Below, in pieces: positions 1 to 5,947 of a stretch of DNA of 64,000 nucleotides. Source of the DNA: Rhodovulum euryhalinum (GTDB taxonomy: Bacteria; Pseudomonadota; Alphaproteobacteria; Rhodobacterales; Rhodobacteraceae); NCBI RefSeq assembly GCF_004342445.1, contig NZ_SLWW01000014.1:1-64000 (forward strand), written 5' to 3'. The notes beneath the pieces were generated by a model. That model did no database searches and was not told the origin of the DNA. It worked only from the letters and a program-made list of their open reading frames with translations. The position numbers and the translations under genes were made by a program. Position 1 is the first letter of the stretch. Each line of letters opens with the position of its first letter.

Positions 1-69
1 CGCGTCAGCGCCATGCACTTGAAACACATTCTTCGCCAGGTCGAGCCCGACCGTGATAATCTCCGACAT
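1..69 (-). CDS. IS110 family transposase, N-terminal fragment (truncated by window)
   Basis: Twenty-three codons are visible, reading MSEIITVGLDLAKNVFQVHG and onward. The G-x-D-x-(A/S)-K-x-x-F-x-V-x-G pattern is the start of the DEDD (RuvC-like) transposase domain of IS110/IS1111 enzymes; the first Asp is a catalytic residue in this family. A strong AGGAGG ribosome site lies just upstream of the ATG. The gene continues past the left edge, so it cannot be judged intact or broken. IS110 transposases are recombinases guided, in characterised members, by a structured RNA made from the element's non-coding end. Confidence 0.85.
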   Translation of the reverse strand, partial: MSEIITVGLDLAKNVFQVHGADA

Positions 70-200
70 GACCGCCCTCCTTTGTGGATCGTCGCTGACC
101 CACCTTGGCACATTGATGCCGTCGGGGGGCGGTCACATCATCAAAGCCCTTCGCAACCCAAACCTGACAATTGGCTCGTCTTTGGCGTCCCGCCCCTGAA
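1..200 (-). mobile_element. End of an IS110-type insertion sequence, cut by the left edge
   Basis: The first 69 bases encode the N-terminus of an IS110-family transposase on the minus strand. The bases up to about 200 are the non-coding segment that precedes the transposase. IS110 elements usually lack terminal inverted repeats, so I cannot place the outer boundary from one end; it lies somewhere before the entericidin gene that ends at 218. The rest of the element is outside the window. Confidence 0.55.
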
Positions 201-217
201 CCCCGCCCGTTTCGCAC

Positions 218-358
218 TCAGCGCTGCGCCTGTTGGGCTTCGGTCTCGATGGATTGACCGGCGTTCTCGATGTCCCGCCCGGCGCCTTCGATCGTCTCGC
301 AGGCGGCGAGCCCGACAAGCGCCGTCAGGGTGAGCGACAACAAAAGACCGAATTTCAT
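218..358 (-). CDS. Entericidin A/B family small lipoprotein
   Basis: The product is 46 residues. It has a hydrophobic signal peptide ending in a lipobox (LVGLAAC) and a short helical tail, GAGRDIENAGQSIETEAQ, typical of the entericidin family (EcnA/EcnB). These are small membrane lipoproteins made under stress or in stationary phase. The ATG at 358 is preceded by GGAGG; a longer upstream reading is possible but would put extra residues before the signal peptide. A perfect EcfG-type promoter (397-421) lies just upstream, which places the gene in the general stress regulon directed by the neighbouring ecfG. There is no obvious second, antidote-like gene beside it. Confidence 0.85.
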   Translation of the reverse strand: MKFGLLLSLTLTALVGLAACETIEGAGRDIENAGQSIETEAQQAQR

Positions 359-396
359 GTTCCCTCCGGGGTTTCGTGTTTCCGTTCGCCTTGTAA

Positions 397-421
397 AACG
401 CGACACGGGCCGACGGGTTCC
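397..421 (-). promoter_or_regulatory. EcfG promoter for the entericidin gene
   Basis: On the minus strand GGAAC (421-417) is followed after 16 bp by CGTT (400-397). This is the known -35/-10 consensus for the alphaproteobacterial general stress sigma factor EcfG. The start codon is 39 bp downstream of the -10 box. Confidence 0.8.
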
Positions 422-438
422 CGCCCCGCACCAGGTTT

Positions 439-2229
439 CTACCCCGCGGTGGCCGTCCGGGCGGGGGCGTCGTCTTCCGCCTCGTCCTGTGTCGGTACGG
501 ACGGGGTGAAGGTCACGTGAAGCTCGTAGCGGTCGGGCTTGCTTTCGATCTCGAGCGTGCCGTCGAGCTGGGTCGCGAAGGAGGCGATCAACTGCTGCCC
601 GAGACCGGAGCCCTCGGTCTCCTCCTCTTGGGTGTCCGCGCGCGAGTTCACCACGCTGAGACAGATCCGCCCGTCGTCGAGATGTTGCAGCGCCAATGTG
701 ATCCAGGCCGGTCCATCGGGCGGCGTGGCGCAGTATTTCACCGCGTTGAACGCCGCCTCGGCGGCCAGAAGGGACAGCGGCACCGACTGGTCGGGGCTGA
801 TCTCGACCGGATCGAACCGGGTGGCGATCCTGACGCGGCTTCCTGCGGTCTCGATGTCGCCCATCACCACCAACTGCCCGATGATGTCGTCAAGCAGCCG
901 GTCGGCGCGCACCATCGACAGCTTGCGCGCGAGATAGAGATACCGGTGGATCGCCGCCAGCGCCATCACCCGGTCCTGGACCCGGCGCAGCAGGGCGCGG
1001 GCCTCGGGGCTGCGGGCGTTGCGGATCTGCATGTTCATGATCGAGGTGATGATCTGCAGATTGTTCTTGACCCGGTGATGCACCTCTTTCAGCAGAGTGG
1101 TCTTCTCGGCAAGGTCTTCGGCCAGGGTCTGGTCCTGTTCGGCAAGCCTGCGGGTCATCGAGCGGAACGCCTCGGCCACCACCTCAAGTTCTTCGGGGGC
1201 GCGGTCAAGCTGCGCGGACTCGAAATCCATGGTGCCGCTGGCGTAGAGCCGCATCCAGGATTGCAGCCGCCGGATGTGGCGGATCACCAGGCGGTGGACC
1301 GCGAAATAGGCAACGACGATGCCCGCGCCCCACATCAGGATCGGGAAGTAAAGCGCCATCGCACGGCCGGCAGAGGGCAGCAGGCTGCTGCGCTGGGGCG
1401 CCCAGCTGCCCAGCGCAAAGACGCGCTGTTCGATCACCGGCACGACCGCGAAATCGCGGGTCTCGCCCAGCCGGTTGCGGCCGCGGAACGACTGCCGCCC
1501 CTGCCCGGCCAAATCCTCCAGGGTGCGCGCGAACGGCAGGATCGCCTCGAAATCGCCCGGTGCGTTGGCTTGGGGACGGTTTGCGGCCTCGGCGGTCAGG
1601 AACTCGCCCTCCCGGTCAAAGACCACCAGATCGACGGACTGGCCCTGGTCGTCGAGCGTGTAGTAGGCCGCCGCGTAGGGTATCGCGATCAGCACGAAGC
1701 CCCGCAAGCCGTCGGTGTCATAGACGGGCGCGCTGACCCGCACGACACGCGGACCGGGCAGATCGTGGTTCATCCGCGTTTCGACGCGCGGCTGCGGATC
1801 GCGGAGAAGCCCCAGGAAATAGGCATCCTCGGCAAGGTTCGGGTGGTCGCCGCTCGACGAACAGGTAATCGTGCCCGCGGTGTCGATGAACCCTGCGAAC
1901 GCGAAAGCGTCGGTCTCCGCGACCAGCCGTTCCAGCACCGCGTCACACGACATCTGCCCGTCCCCGAACAGCACGTTGGCGGCGGCCACGGCATGGGCGG
2001 CGCCGAAGGCCCCCTGGATCAGGGCCTGGGTCCGCGCGGCGGCGCGTTGGGTGCGGTCCATCAGCGCAACGCCCGAAAGCCTGCGCGATTCTTTCAGCAC
2101 CTGCGAGGTCTGGTAGACCGAGATCAGGCCCAGCGGCAGCATCGCCACCGTCAGGGCACCGATCAGCCAGAGCGCAAGACCGTTCTGCCAGGGGTGCTTC
2201 CGCAGCCGGTCCTTCAGGCGGTCGGTCAT
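439..2229 (-). CDS. Membrane sensor histidine kinase of the HWE/HisKA_2 class (PhyK-like)
   Basis: The protein is 596 residues. One transmembrane segment lies near residues 17-40, a periplasmic sensor region spans about 41-286, and a second transmembrane segment is near 287-311. A HAMP-like linker follows, then a HisKA_2 phosphoacceptor helix with KEVHHRVKNNLQ around His384/385. The ATPase domain has an N box near Asn495 and a G box GSGLGQQL at 540-547. This kinase class feeds PhyR-type general stress circuits in alphaproteobacteria. The ATG at 2229 overlaps the ecfG stop by four bases (ATGA), so it is translated as the last gene of nepR-ecfG-kinase. Position and family make it the likely PhyR kinase; the signal it senses cannot be read from the sequence. 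Confidence 0.88.
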   Translation of the reverse strand: MTDRLKDRLRKHPWQNGLALWLIGALTVAMLPLGLISVYQTSQVLKESRRLSGVALMDRTQRAAARTQALIQGAFGAAHAVAAANVLFGDGQMSCDAVLERLVAETDAFAFAGFIDTAGTITCSSSGDHPNLAEDAYFLGLLRDPQPRVETRMNHDLPGPRVVRVSAPVYDTDGLRGFVLIAIPYAAAYYTLDDQGQSVDLVVFDREGEFLTAEAANRPQANAPGDFEAILPFARTLEDLAGQGRQSFRGRNRLGETRDFAVVPVIEQRVFALGSWAPQRSSLLPSAGRAMALYFPILMWGAGIVVAYFAVHRLVIRHIRRLQSWMRLYASGTMDFESAQLDRAPEELEVVAEAFRSMTRRLAEQDQTLAEDLAEKTTLLKEVHHRVKNNLQIITSIMNMQIRNARSPEARALLRRVQDRVMALAAIHRYLYLARKLSMVRADRLLDDIIGQLVVMGDIETAGSRVRIATRFDPVEISPDQSVPLSLLAAEAAFNAVKYCATPPDGPAWITLALQHLDDGRICLSVVNSRADTQEEETEGSGLGQQLIASFATQLDGTLEIESKPDRYELHVTFTPSVPTQDEAEDDAPARTATAG

Positions 2230-2780
2230 GCGACGGGTCGGCCCGACAGCGCAGCAAGCGTGGCGCGATCGGAGATCAGGACATCCTCGCCCTCGTCCAG
2301 ATGCATCAGTTCGATCAGGCGGGCCCGCCCCCGGTTGACCCGGCTCTTGATGGTGCCGACCGCGCAACCGCAGGTCGCCGCGGCCTCTTCGCACGAGAAT
2401 CCCTCGGCGCCCACCAGGATCAATGCTTCGCGCTGCTCGTCACTCAACTGCTCGAAGGCCACCCGGAAATCCTCCAGCGCCAGGCGCCCGTCATGGCGCG
2501 GCCGGTCCGACAGGGTCGCCGCGTGGACGCCCTCGGGATCCTCGACCTCGCGCCGGCGCTTGCGGTGCATCGAATAGTAGGTGTTGCGCAGGATCGTGAA
2601 CAGCCAGGCCCGAAGGTTGGAGCCCGGTTCGAACTTGTCGAGATTGGCCCAGGCCTTGACGATCGCCTCCTGCACCAGATCGTCGGCGGTGGCCGGGTTG
2701 CGCGCAAGGCTCAGCGCGAAGGCACGCATCGCCGGTAGATGTCCGACAATCTCGTCGCGGGGATCGCCGCGCGCAGTCAC
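2226..2780 (-). CDS. ecfG: General stress response sigma factor EcfG
   Basis: The product is 184 residues, an ECF sigma factor. Region 2 contains DLVQEAIVKAWANLDKF and region 4 contains EQREALILVGAEGFSCEEAA followed by the GTIKSRVNRGRARL recognition helix. It directs RNA polymerase to GGAAC/CGTT promoters, six of which lie within 6 kb. The start is taken as GTG at 2780 because it overlaps the nepR stop as GTGA, the usual coupling seen in this operon. Under non-stress conditions NepR is expected to hold it inactive; phosphorylated PhyR releases it. The gene lies between its anti-sigma factor and a candidate upstream kinase. Confidence 0.93.
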   Translation of the reverse strand: MTARGDPRDEIVGHLPAMRAFALSLARNPATADDLVQEAIVKAWANLDKFEPGSNLRAWLFTILRNTYYSMHRKRRREVEDPEGVHAATLSDRPRHDGRLALEDFRVAFEQLSDEQREALILVGAEGFSCEEAAATCGCAVGTIKSRVNRGRARLIELMHLDEGEDVLISDRATLAALSGRPVA

Positions 2781-2935
2781 GATTCGGCCCCATTGCCCGG
2801 CGGCTGCTTGCGCAGTTCTTCGAGCAGCTTGAGCAACCTGTCCGGAATCTCTTCCTCGGCCGCCTGTGCGTAGACGCGGCGCAGGTTCTCGTCGATCTGC
2901 TCTTCCATGCGTGCCTTTCGATCCTTGTCCGACAT
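2777..2935 (-). CDS. nepR: Anti-sigma factor NepR
   Basis: This 52-residue gene is easily missed because of its size. The sequence from residue 19 (RRVYAQAAEEEIPDRLLKLL) matches the NepR core, two helices that clamp EcfG or, after stress, the sigma-like domain of PhyR. The N-terminus is polar and rich in K, R, D and E, as is usual. The ATG at 2935 has a GGAGG about a dozen bases upstream. It is the first gene of the nepR-ecfG-kinase operon and ends in a four-base overlap with ecfG. Transcription starts from the EcfG-type promoter at 2997-3022, giving positive autoregulation with its own inhibitor co-expressed. Confidence 0.92.
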   Translation of the reverse strand: MSDKDRKARMEEQIDENLRRVYAQAAEEEIPDRLLKLLEELRKQPPGNGAES

Positions 2936-2989
2936 CGTCCGCTGCCCGTCCTCCAAGCAAACTTTTTTCGCGCTTCACCCGCGCGCCCG

Positions 2990-3015
2990 GGAACCAAACG
3001 CCGTGTGGGCGCGTT
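2990..3015 (+). promoter_or_regulatory. EcfG promoter for phyR
   Basis: GGAAC (2990-2994) and CGTT (3012-3015) are separated by 17 bp on the plus strand. The -35 of this promoter lies just beyond the -10 of the divergent nepR promoter and vice versa, so the two form one near-palindromic 33-bp module (2990-3022). Confidence 0.82.
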
Positions 3016-3022
3016 GGGTTCC
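2997..3022 (-). promoter_or_regulatory. EcfG promoter for nepR-ecfG-kinase
   Basis: Reading the minus strand, GGAAC (3022-3018) and CGTT (3000-2997) are separated by 17 bp. The element overlaps the phyR promoter almost completely, on the opposite strand. The expected 5' leader of nepR is about 55 bases. Confidence 0.8.
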
Positions 3023-3052
3023 ATGAGCATTGCAATTTTTCAGAGGTCGCGC

Positions 3053-3871
3053 ATGACGCAATCCCCCAGAGCCGAAGAGTTGTCCCGATTGATCGGATCC
3101 GAGCTGCCCTATCTGCGCCGCTATGCGCGCGCGCTGACCGGCAGCCAGACCAGCGGCGACGCCTATGCCGCCGCCACGCTCGAGGCGATCCTGGCCAACC
3201 GGGAGGTTTTCGCCCTTGGCCTGTCGCCGAAAACGGCCCTGTTCAAGGTCTTCAACGATATCTGGGTGTCATCGGGTGCGCCCGCCGGGGCCGGCGATGG
3301 GACAAGCGGCATCGAGGCGCAAGCCCAGTTGCGCCTGGCCGGGCTGACCCGGAACACGCGCGAAGCCCTGCTGCTGCACAGCATCGAGGGTTTCGCGGCC
3401 GAGGATATCGGCGCGATCATGGGCGTCTCGGGCGCCGACGCGGCCGAACTGATCGGGATCGCGCGCGACGAGATGGCAAAGGCGATCGCGGGCCGGGTGC
3501 TGGTCATCGAAGACGAAGCGATCATCGCCGCCGACATCGCCGACATCGTGCAGGGCCTGGGTCACGTCGTGACGGGCATCGCCCGCACCCGGACCGAGGC
3601 GGTCGAGCTGGCGCGGAACGACCCGCCCGAACTGGTGCTTGCCGACATCCAGTTGGCCGACAGATCCTCGGGCGTGGATGCGGTGAACGACATCCTGTCC
3701 GAACTGGGTGACCGGCCCGTGGTGTTCATCACCGCCTTCCCGGAGCGCCTGCTGACAGGGGAACGCCCCGAACCGGCCTTCCTGATCTCGAAACCCTATA
3801 CCGAACATCAGGTGCGCTCGGCGGTCAGCCAGGCCATGTTCTTCGCCAGCACCGAAACGCTGGGGGCGTGA
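3053..3871 (+). CDS. phyR: General stress response regulator PhyR
   Basis: The protein is 272 residues with the diagnostic two-part design of PhyR. The N-terminal half is a sigma-factor-like domain (ELPYLRRYARALTGSQTSGD through the region-4-like segment with ALLLHSIEGFAAEDIGAIMG). The C-terminal half is a receiver beginning GRVLVIEDEAIIAAD with phosphoacceptor Asp198 in LADIQL and the conserved Lys in ISKPYTE. Phosphorylated PhyR acts as a sigma mimic that pulls NepR off EcfG. I chose the ATG at 3053 because alignment to the family begins at about TQSPRAEELSRLIG; a longer in-frame reading from 3005 would start inside the promoter. The gene is divergent from nepR and carries its own EcfG promoter, closing a positive loop. 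Confidence 0.94.
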   Translation: MTQSPRAEELSRLIGSELPYLRRYARALTGSQTSGDAYAAATLEAILANREVFALGLSPKTALFKVFNDIWVSSGAPAGAGDGTSGIEAQAQLRLAGLTRNTREALLLHSIEGFAAEDIGAIMGVSGADAAELIGIARDEMAKAIAGRVLVIEDEAIIAADIADIVQGLGHVVTGIARTRTEAVELARNDPPELVLADIQLADRSSGVDAVNDILSELGDRPVVFITAFPERLLTGERPEPAFLISKPYTEHQVRSAVSQAMFFASTETLGA

Positions 3872-3908
3872 ACCCGCCTGTGCGCGGACCCGAGCCCCGG
3901 AGTCGAAA

Positions 3909-3932
3909 GGCCCCGCCGTTTCCGGCGGGGCC
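3909..3932. terminator. Stem-loop between convergent phyR and DUF1328 genes
   Basis: A 10-bp GC stem (3909-3918 with 3923-3932) closes a TTTC loop. It sits in the 84-bp gap between two convergent genes and could end transcription from either side, although no clear T tract follows. Confidence 0.6.
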
Positions 3933-3955
3933 CGGTCGTTCCTGCCTGATGCCGA

Positions 3956-4126
3956 TCACGGCCGGCGGCCGCGCATCACGCCCATCACGATGGCCCCCAC
4001 GAACAGCACGAGGAAGATAAAGAACAGGATCTGCGCGATCCCAGCCGAGGCCGAGGCGATCCCGCCGAAACCGAAGACACCGGCCACGAGGGCGACGAGA
4101 AGGAAGATTAGGGCCCATTGAAGCAT
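3956..4126 (-). CDS. DUF1328 family small membrane protein (YtjA-like)
   Basis: The product is 56 residues and almost entirely hydrophobic, with two membrane segments separated by a glycine/serine-rich turn ([15 protein letters not shown]), then a basic tail RGRRP. This is the DUF1328/YtjA pattern, a family of unknown function often induced by stress. The start at 4126 is fixed by the family N-terminus [16 protein letters not shown] and a purine-rich site (AAAGGA) upstream. An EcfG promoter at 4167-4192 precedes it. Confidence 0.85.
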   Translation of the reverse strand: MLQWALIFLLVALVAGVFGFGGIASASAGIAQILFFIFLVLFVGAIVMGVMRGRRP

Positions 4127-4166
4127 TCTTTTGATCCTTTCCATTCCATTCCGTTGGTACCTGCCC

Positions 4167-4192
4167 AACGTGGAAGGACGGCATCCGGTTCC
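4167..4192 (-). promoter_or_regulatory. EcfG promoter for the DUF1328 gene
   Basis: On the minus strand GGAAC (4192-4188) and CGTT (4170-4167) are 17 bp apart, 41 bp upstream of the start codon at 4126. Confidence 0.8.
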
Positions 4193-4239
4193 ATCGCCGC
4201 GGCAAGTCCTTCTGCTGCGTTGCCGTCGCGGGGCCTGCA

Positions 4240-4265
4240 GGAACCGAACCCGCGTGTCATGCGTT
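4240..4265 (+). promoter_or_regulatory. EcfG promoter for the DUF883-holin pair
   Basis: GGAAC (4240-4244) and CGTT (4262-4265) are 17 bp apart. The start codon at 4313 is 48 bp beyond the -10 box. This promoter and the one at 4167-4192 diverge within about 50 bp. Confidence 0.8.
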
Positions 4266-4312
4266 CCTTTCCCGCAACGACAGGTGAAACAGGGAAGAAA
4301 GGCGGCAGGACA

Positions 4313-4630
4313 ATGGCACAATCGCAGAAAAGCTCCGCGACCGATGATGATCTCGGACGTCAGATCGAGGCCTTGAAATCCGATGTCTCGGACATCTCGA
4401 AGACCCTTGCGCAGATGGGCGCCGAGCGCCGGGATGAAACGGTTGACGGTGTGCGCCGGGCCGCCTCGGGCCTGCGCGCGCGAGGCGCCGATGCCGCCGA
4501 CCAGATCAGCACCGGGGGCATGGCCCTGGGCGAGGAGGCCGCCGACGCCGTGCGCCGCAATCCGGGCTCGGCGATGGCGCTGGCGGTGGGCGCGGGCTTC
4601 ATCGTGGGGCTGATGACGGGCCGGCGCTGA
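4313..4630 (+). CDS. DUF883/ElaB-YqjD-like membrane-anchored protein
   Basis: The product is 105 residues. An N-terminal charged helix ([20 protein letters not shown]) is followed by an amphipathic stretch, [18 protein letters not shown] as a C-terminal membrane anchor, and the short tail LMTGRR. This is the layout of ElaB/YqjD/DUF883 proteins, which anchor to the inner membrane and in enterobacteria associate with ribosomes in stationary phase. The start at 4313 has an AGGA site just upstream. It is co-transcribed with the following holin-like gene from an EcfG promoter at 4240-4265. Confidence 0.8.
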   Translation: MAQSQKSSATDDDLGRQIEALKSDVSDISKTLAQMGAERRDETVDGVRRAASGLRARGADAADQISTGGMALGEEAADAVRRNPGSAMALAVGAGFIVGLMTGRR

Positions 4631-4983
4631 TGCGCCTTCAGCCGATCGAGGCGGTCGAACGCCGTGCCGCCGACCTGTCGCGCCGGCTCGCCCTTGGCAC
4701 CCTGGGGGCGGTCGCCATGGGCGCGGGGTTCGGCTTTCTTACGGTGGCGGCGTGGCTTGTGCTCGATGCCTGGAAAGGGGCGCTTTTCGCGGCGGGCACG
4801 ATCGGGTCGGCCTATCTCGGGCTTGGTCTCGTCCTGCTGGCGCTGGCCTGCAAGGGAAAGTCGCGCCGCCCCGCGCGGGTGCCGGAAGAGTCGGTCGATC
4901 CCTTCGTCCGGATGGCAACAGGCTTCGCGGCGGGCCTTGAGGCGGGGCGTGCTGCGCGCGAAGGCCGGATGGACCGGCGCTAG
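4630..4983 (+). CDS. Phage-holin-like (PF07332 type) membrane protein
   Basis: The product is 117 residues. Two membrane segments lie near residues 25-50 ([20 protein letters not shown]) and 52-73 ([20 protein letters not shown]), followed by a basic, soluble tail. This matches the putative Actinobacterial holin-X/holin superfamily III proteins that commonly follow DUF883/YqjD genes (compare E. coli YqjE after YqjD). The start shares a base with the previous stop (TGATG), so the two are translationally coupled and share the EcfG promoter. Its stop codon is on a CTAG tetranucleotide also used by the convergent neighbour. A lytic role is unlikely; it is not in a prophage. Confidence 0.7.
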   Translation: MRLQPIEAVERRAADLSRRLALGTLGAVAMGAGFGFLTVAAWLVLDAWKGALFAAGTIGSAYLGLGLVLLALACKGKSRRPARVPEESVDPFVRMATGFAAGLEAGRAAREGRMDRR

Positions 4984-5354
4984 CCCTCGGCCAGCGTGTC
5001 GTGGACCATGCGCTCGGTGAAGGGCCGGGGCAACAGATGCCAGCCATGACAGGCAACCCGCTCGGCGTCCTCGCCGAGGGTCAGAACGAGGCGTGCCCCG
5101 AGGCTTGCAAGCGCCCTGGCCAGGGCGCTGTTCAGCGCGTCGTCGAACCTCATCTCGAGAAATGCCGCCTCCACCCGGCAAAGCCCGCGCAGCGCGCTTT
5201 CGGCATCCTGCGTCGACGAAAAGTGCAGAACCCGGCAAGGCCCACGGATTTCCAGCGCCTGGATCAGATCCGACGAGATCAGTGCATCCTGTTCCAGAAC
5301 CAGGAAGGTTGGCATGACGCCGGGATCCGTGTCCGGCGAGTGATGGTCGGTCAT
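4980..5354 (-). CDS. Degenerate response-regulator receiver-like protein
   Basis: From the ATG at 5354 the product is 124 residues; an ATG at 5315 and a GTG at 5474 are alternatives and none has a good ribosome site. The fold pattern resembles a stand-alone receiver: a hydrophobic strand leading into LEQDALISSDL, a central AAFLEMRFDDA, then LVLTLGED and a final LLPRPFTERM. In a normal receiver the centre would be an Asp and the last element a Lys-Pro pair. Here Glu replaces the phosphoacceptor Asp and Arg replaces Lys. It may be a non-phosphorylatable or always-on receiver. It lies among stress genes but no EcfG promoter is visible before it. Confidence 0.55.
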   Translation of the reverse strand: MTDHHSPDTDPGVMPTFLVLEQDALISSDLIQALEIRGPCRVLHFSSTQDAESALRGLCRVEAAFLEMRFDDALNSALARALASLGARLVLTLGEDAERVACHGWHLLPRPFTERMVHDTLAEG

Positions 5355-5542
5355 CTGGCGGTCCGTCAGAAGGAGCAATCCCGCTTCAGGATACGACAAG
5401 CCCAGATCGCAGCACGCAGATTCAAGCACGACATCGCGGAAATTCGCATCAGGGGGCGGCGTCCGGTAGCGCACCGCTGCACGGGTCTGCTCGACAGGGT
5501 CCCGAACGCGCGGTCGCTCCCGCGGGCTACAGAAAATAATCG

Positions 5543-5563
5543 GCCCCGCCCGATGGGGCGGGG
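5543..5563 (-). terminator. Intrinsic terminator after csbD
   Basis: An 8-bp stem (5544-5551 with 5556-5563) of only G and C closes a four-base loop. On the minus strand it is followed by a T-rich run (GATTATTTTC). It lies about 40 bases past the csbD stop. Confidence 0.75.
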
Positions 5564-5600
5564 CAGGGCAGCGAAAGTCGATGAACCCCGAACAGGGGAA

Positions 5601-5798
5601 TCAGAAACGGCTCAGGAACTCGTCCACCTCGCGTTCGGCGGCCTCGCGGGTCTTGCCATAGCGGGACTGGATCAGCCCCACCAGCTGTTCACGGTCGCCC
5701 TCGATCTGGTCGACATCGTCGTCGGTGAGAACCCCCCAGGCCTCGCGCACGCGGCCCTTGACCTGCTTCCAGCCACCTTTCAACTCGTCCATGTTCAT
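5601..5798 (-). CDS. CsbD-like stress protein
   Basis: The product is 65 residues starting MNMDELKGGWKQVKGRVREA, the CsbD/YjbJ signature, and ending with an amphipathic helix (EREVDEFLSRF). CsbD-like proteins are small, highly charged and strongly induced by general stress factors; their molecular role is unknown. The ATG at 5798 has AAAGGAGA close upstream. An EcfG promoter (5833-5857) and a terminator (5543-5563) frame it as a single-gene unit. Confidence 0.9.
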   Translation of the reverse strand: MNMDELKGGWKQVKGRVREAWGVLTDDDVDQIEGDREQLVGLIQSRYGKTREAAEREVDEFLSRF

Positions 5799-5832
5799 TT
5801 CGATCTCCTTTCCGATCGGTTTCCGGGGACTC

Positions 5833-5857
5833 AACGCATGGCAAGGAACCTGGTTCC
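5833..5857 (-). promoter_or_regulatory. EcfG promoter for csbD
   Basis: On the minus strand GGAAC (5857-5853) and CGTT (5836-5833) are separated by 16 bp, 35 bp upstream of the start codon. Confidence 0.82.
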
Positions 5858-5947
5858 CCCGGGGGCACGGAAACCCCGACGAAACCCTGAAGCCCGCCGG
5901 AGCGGCCCATGGGGCAGAGACGGGCATCTTTCGTCTTCCGGTCGCGA

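Noticed and set aside
517-2577. A 686-codon plus-strand frame
   Set aside because: It is the shadow of the histidine kinase and ecfG.
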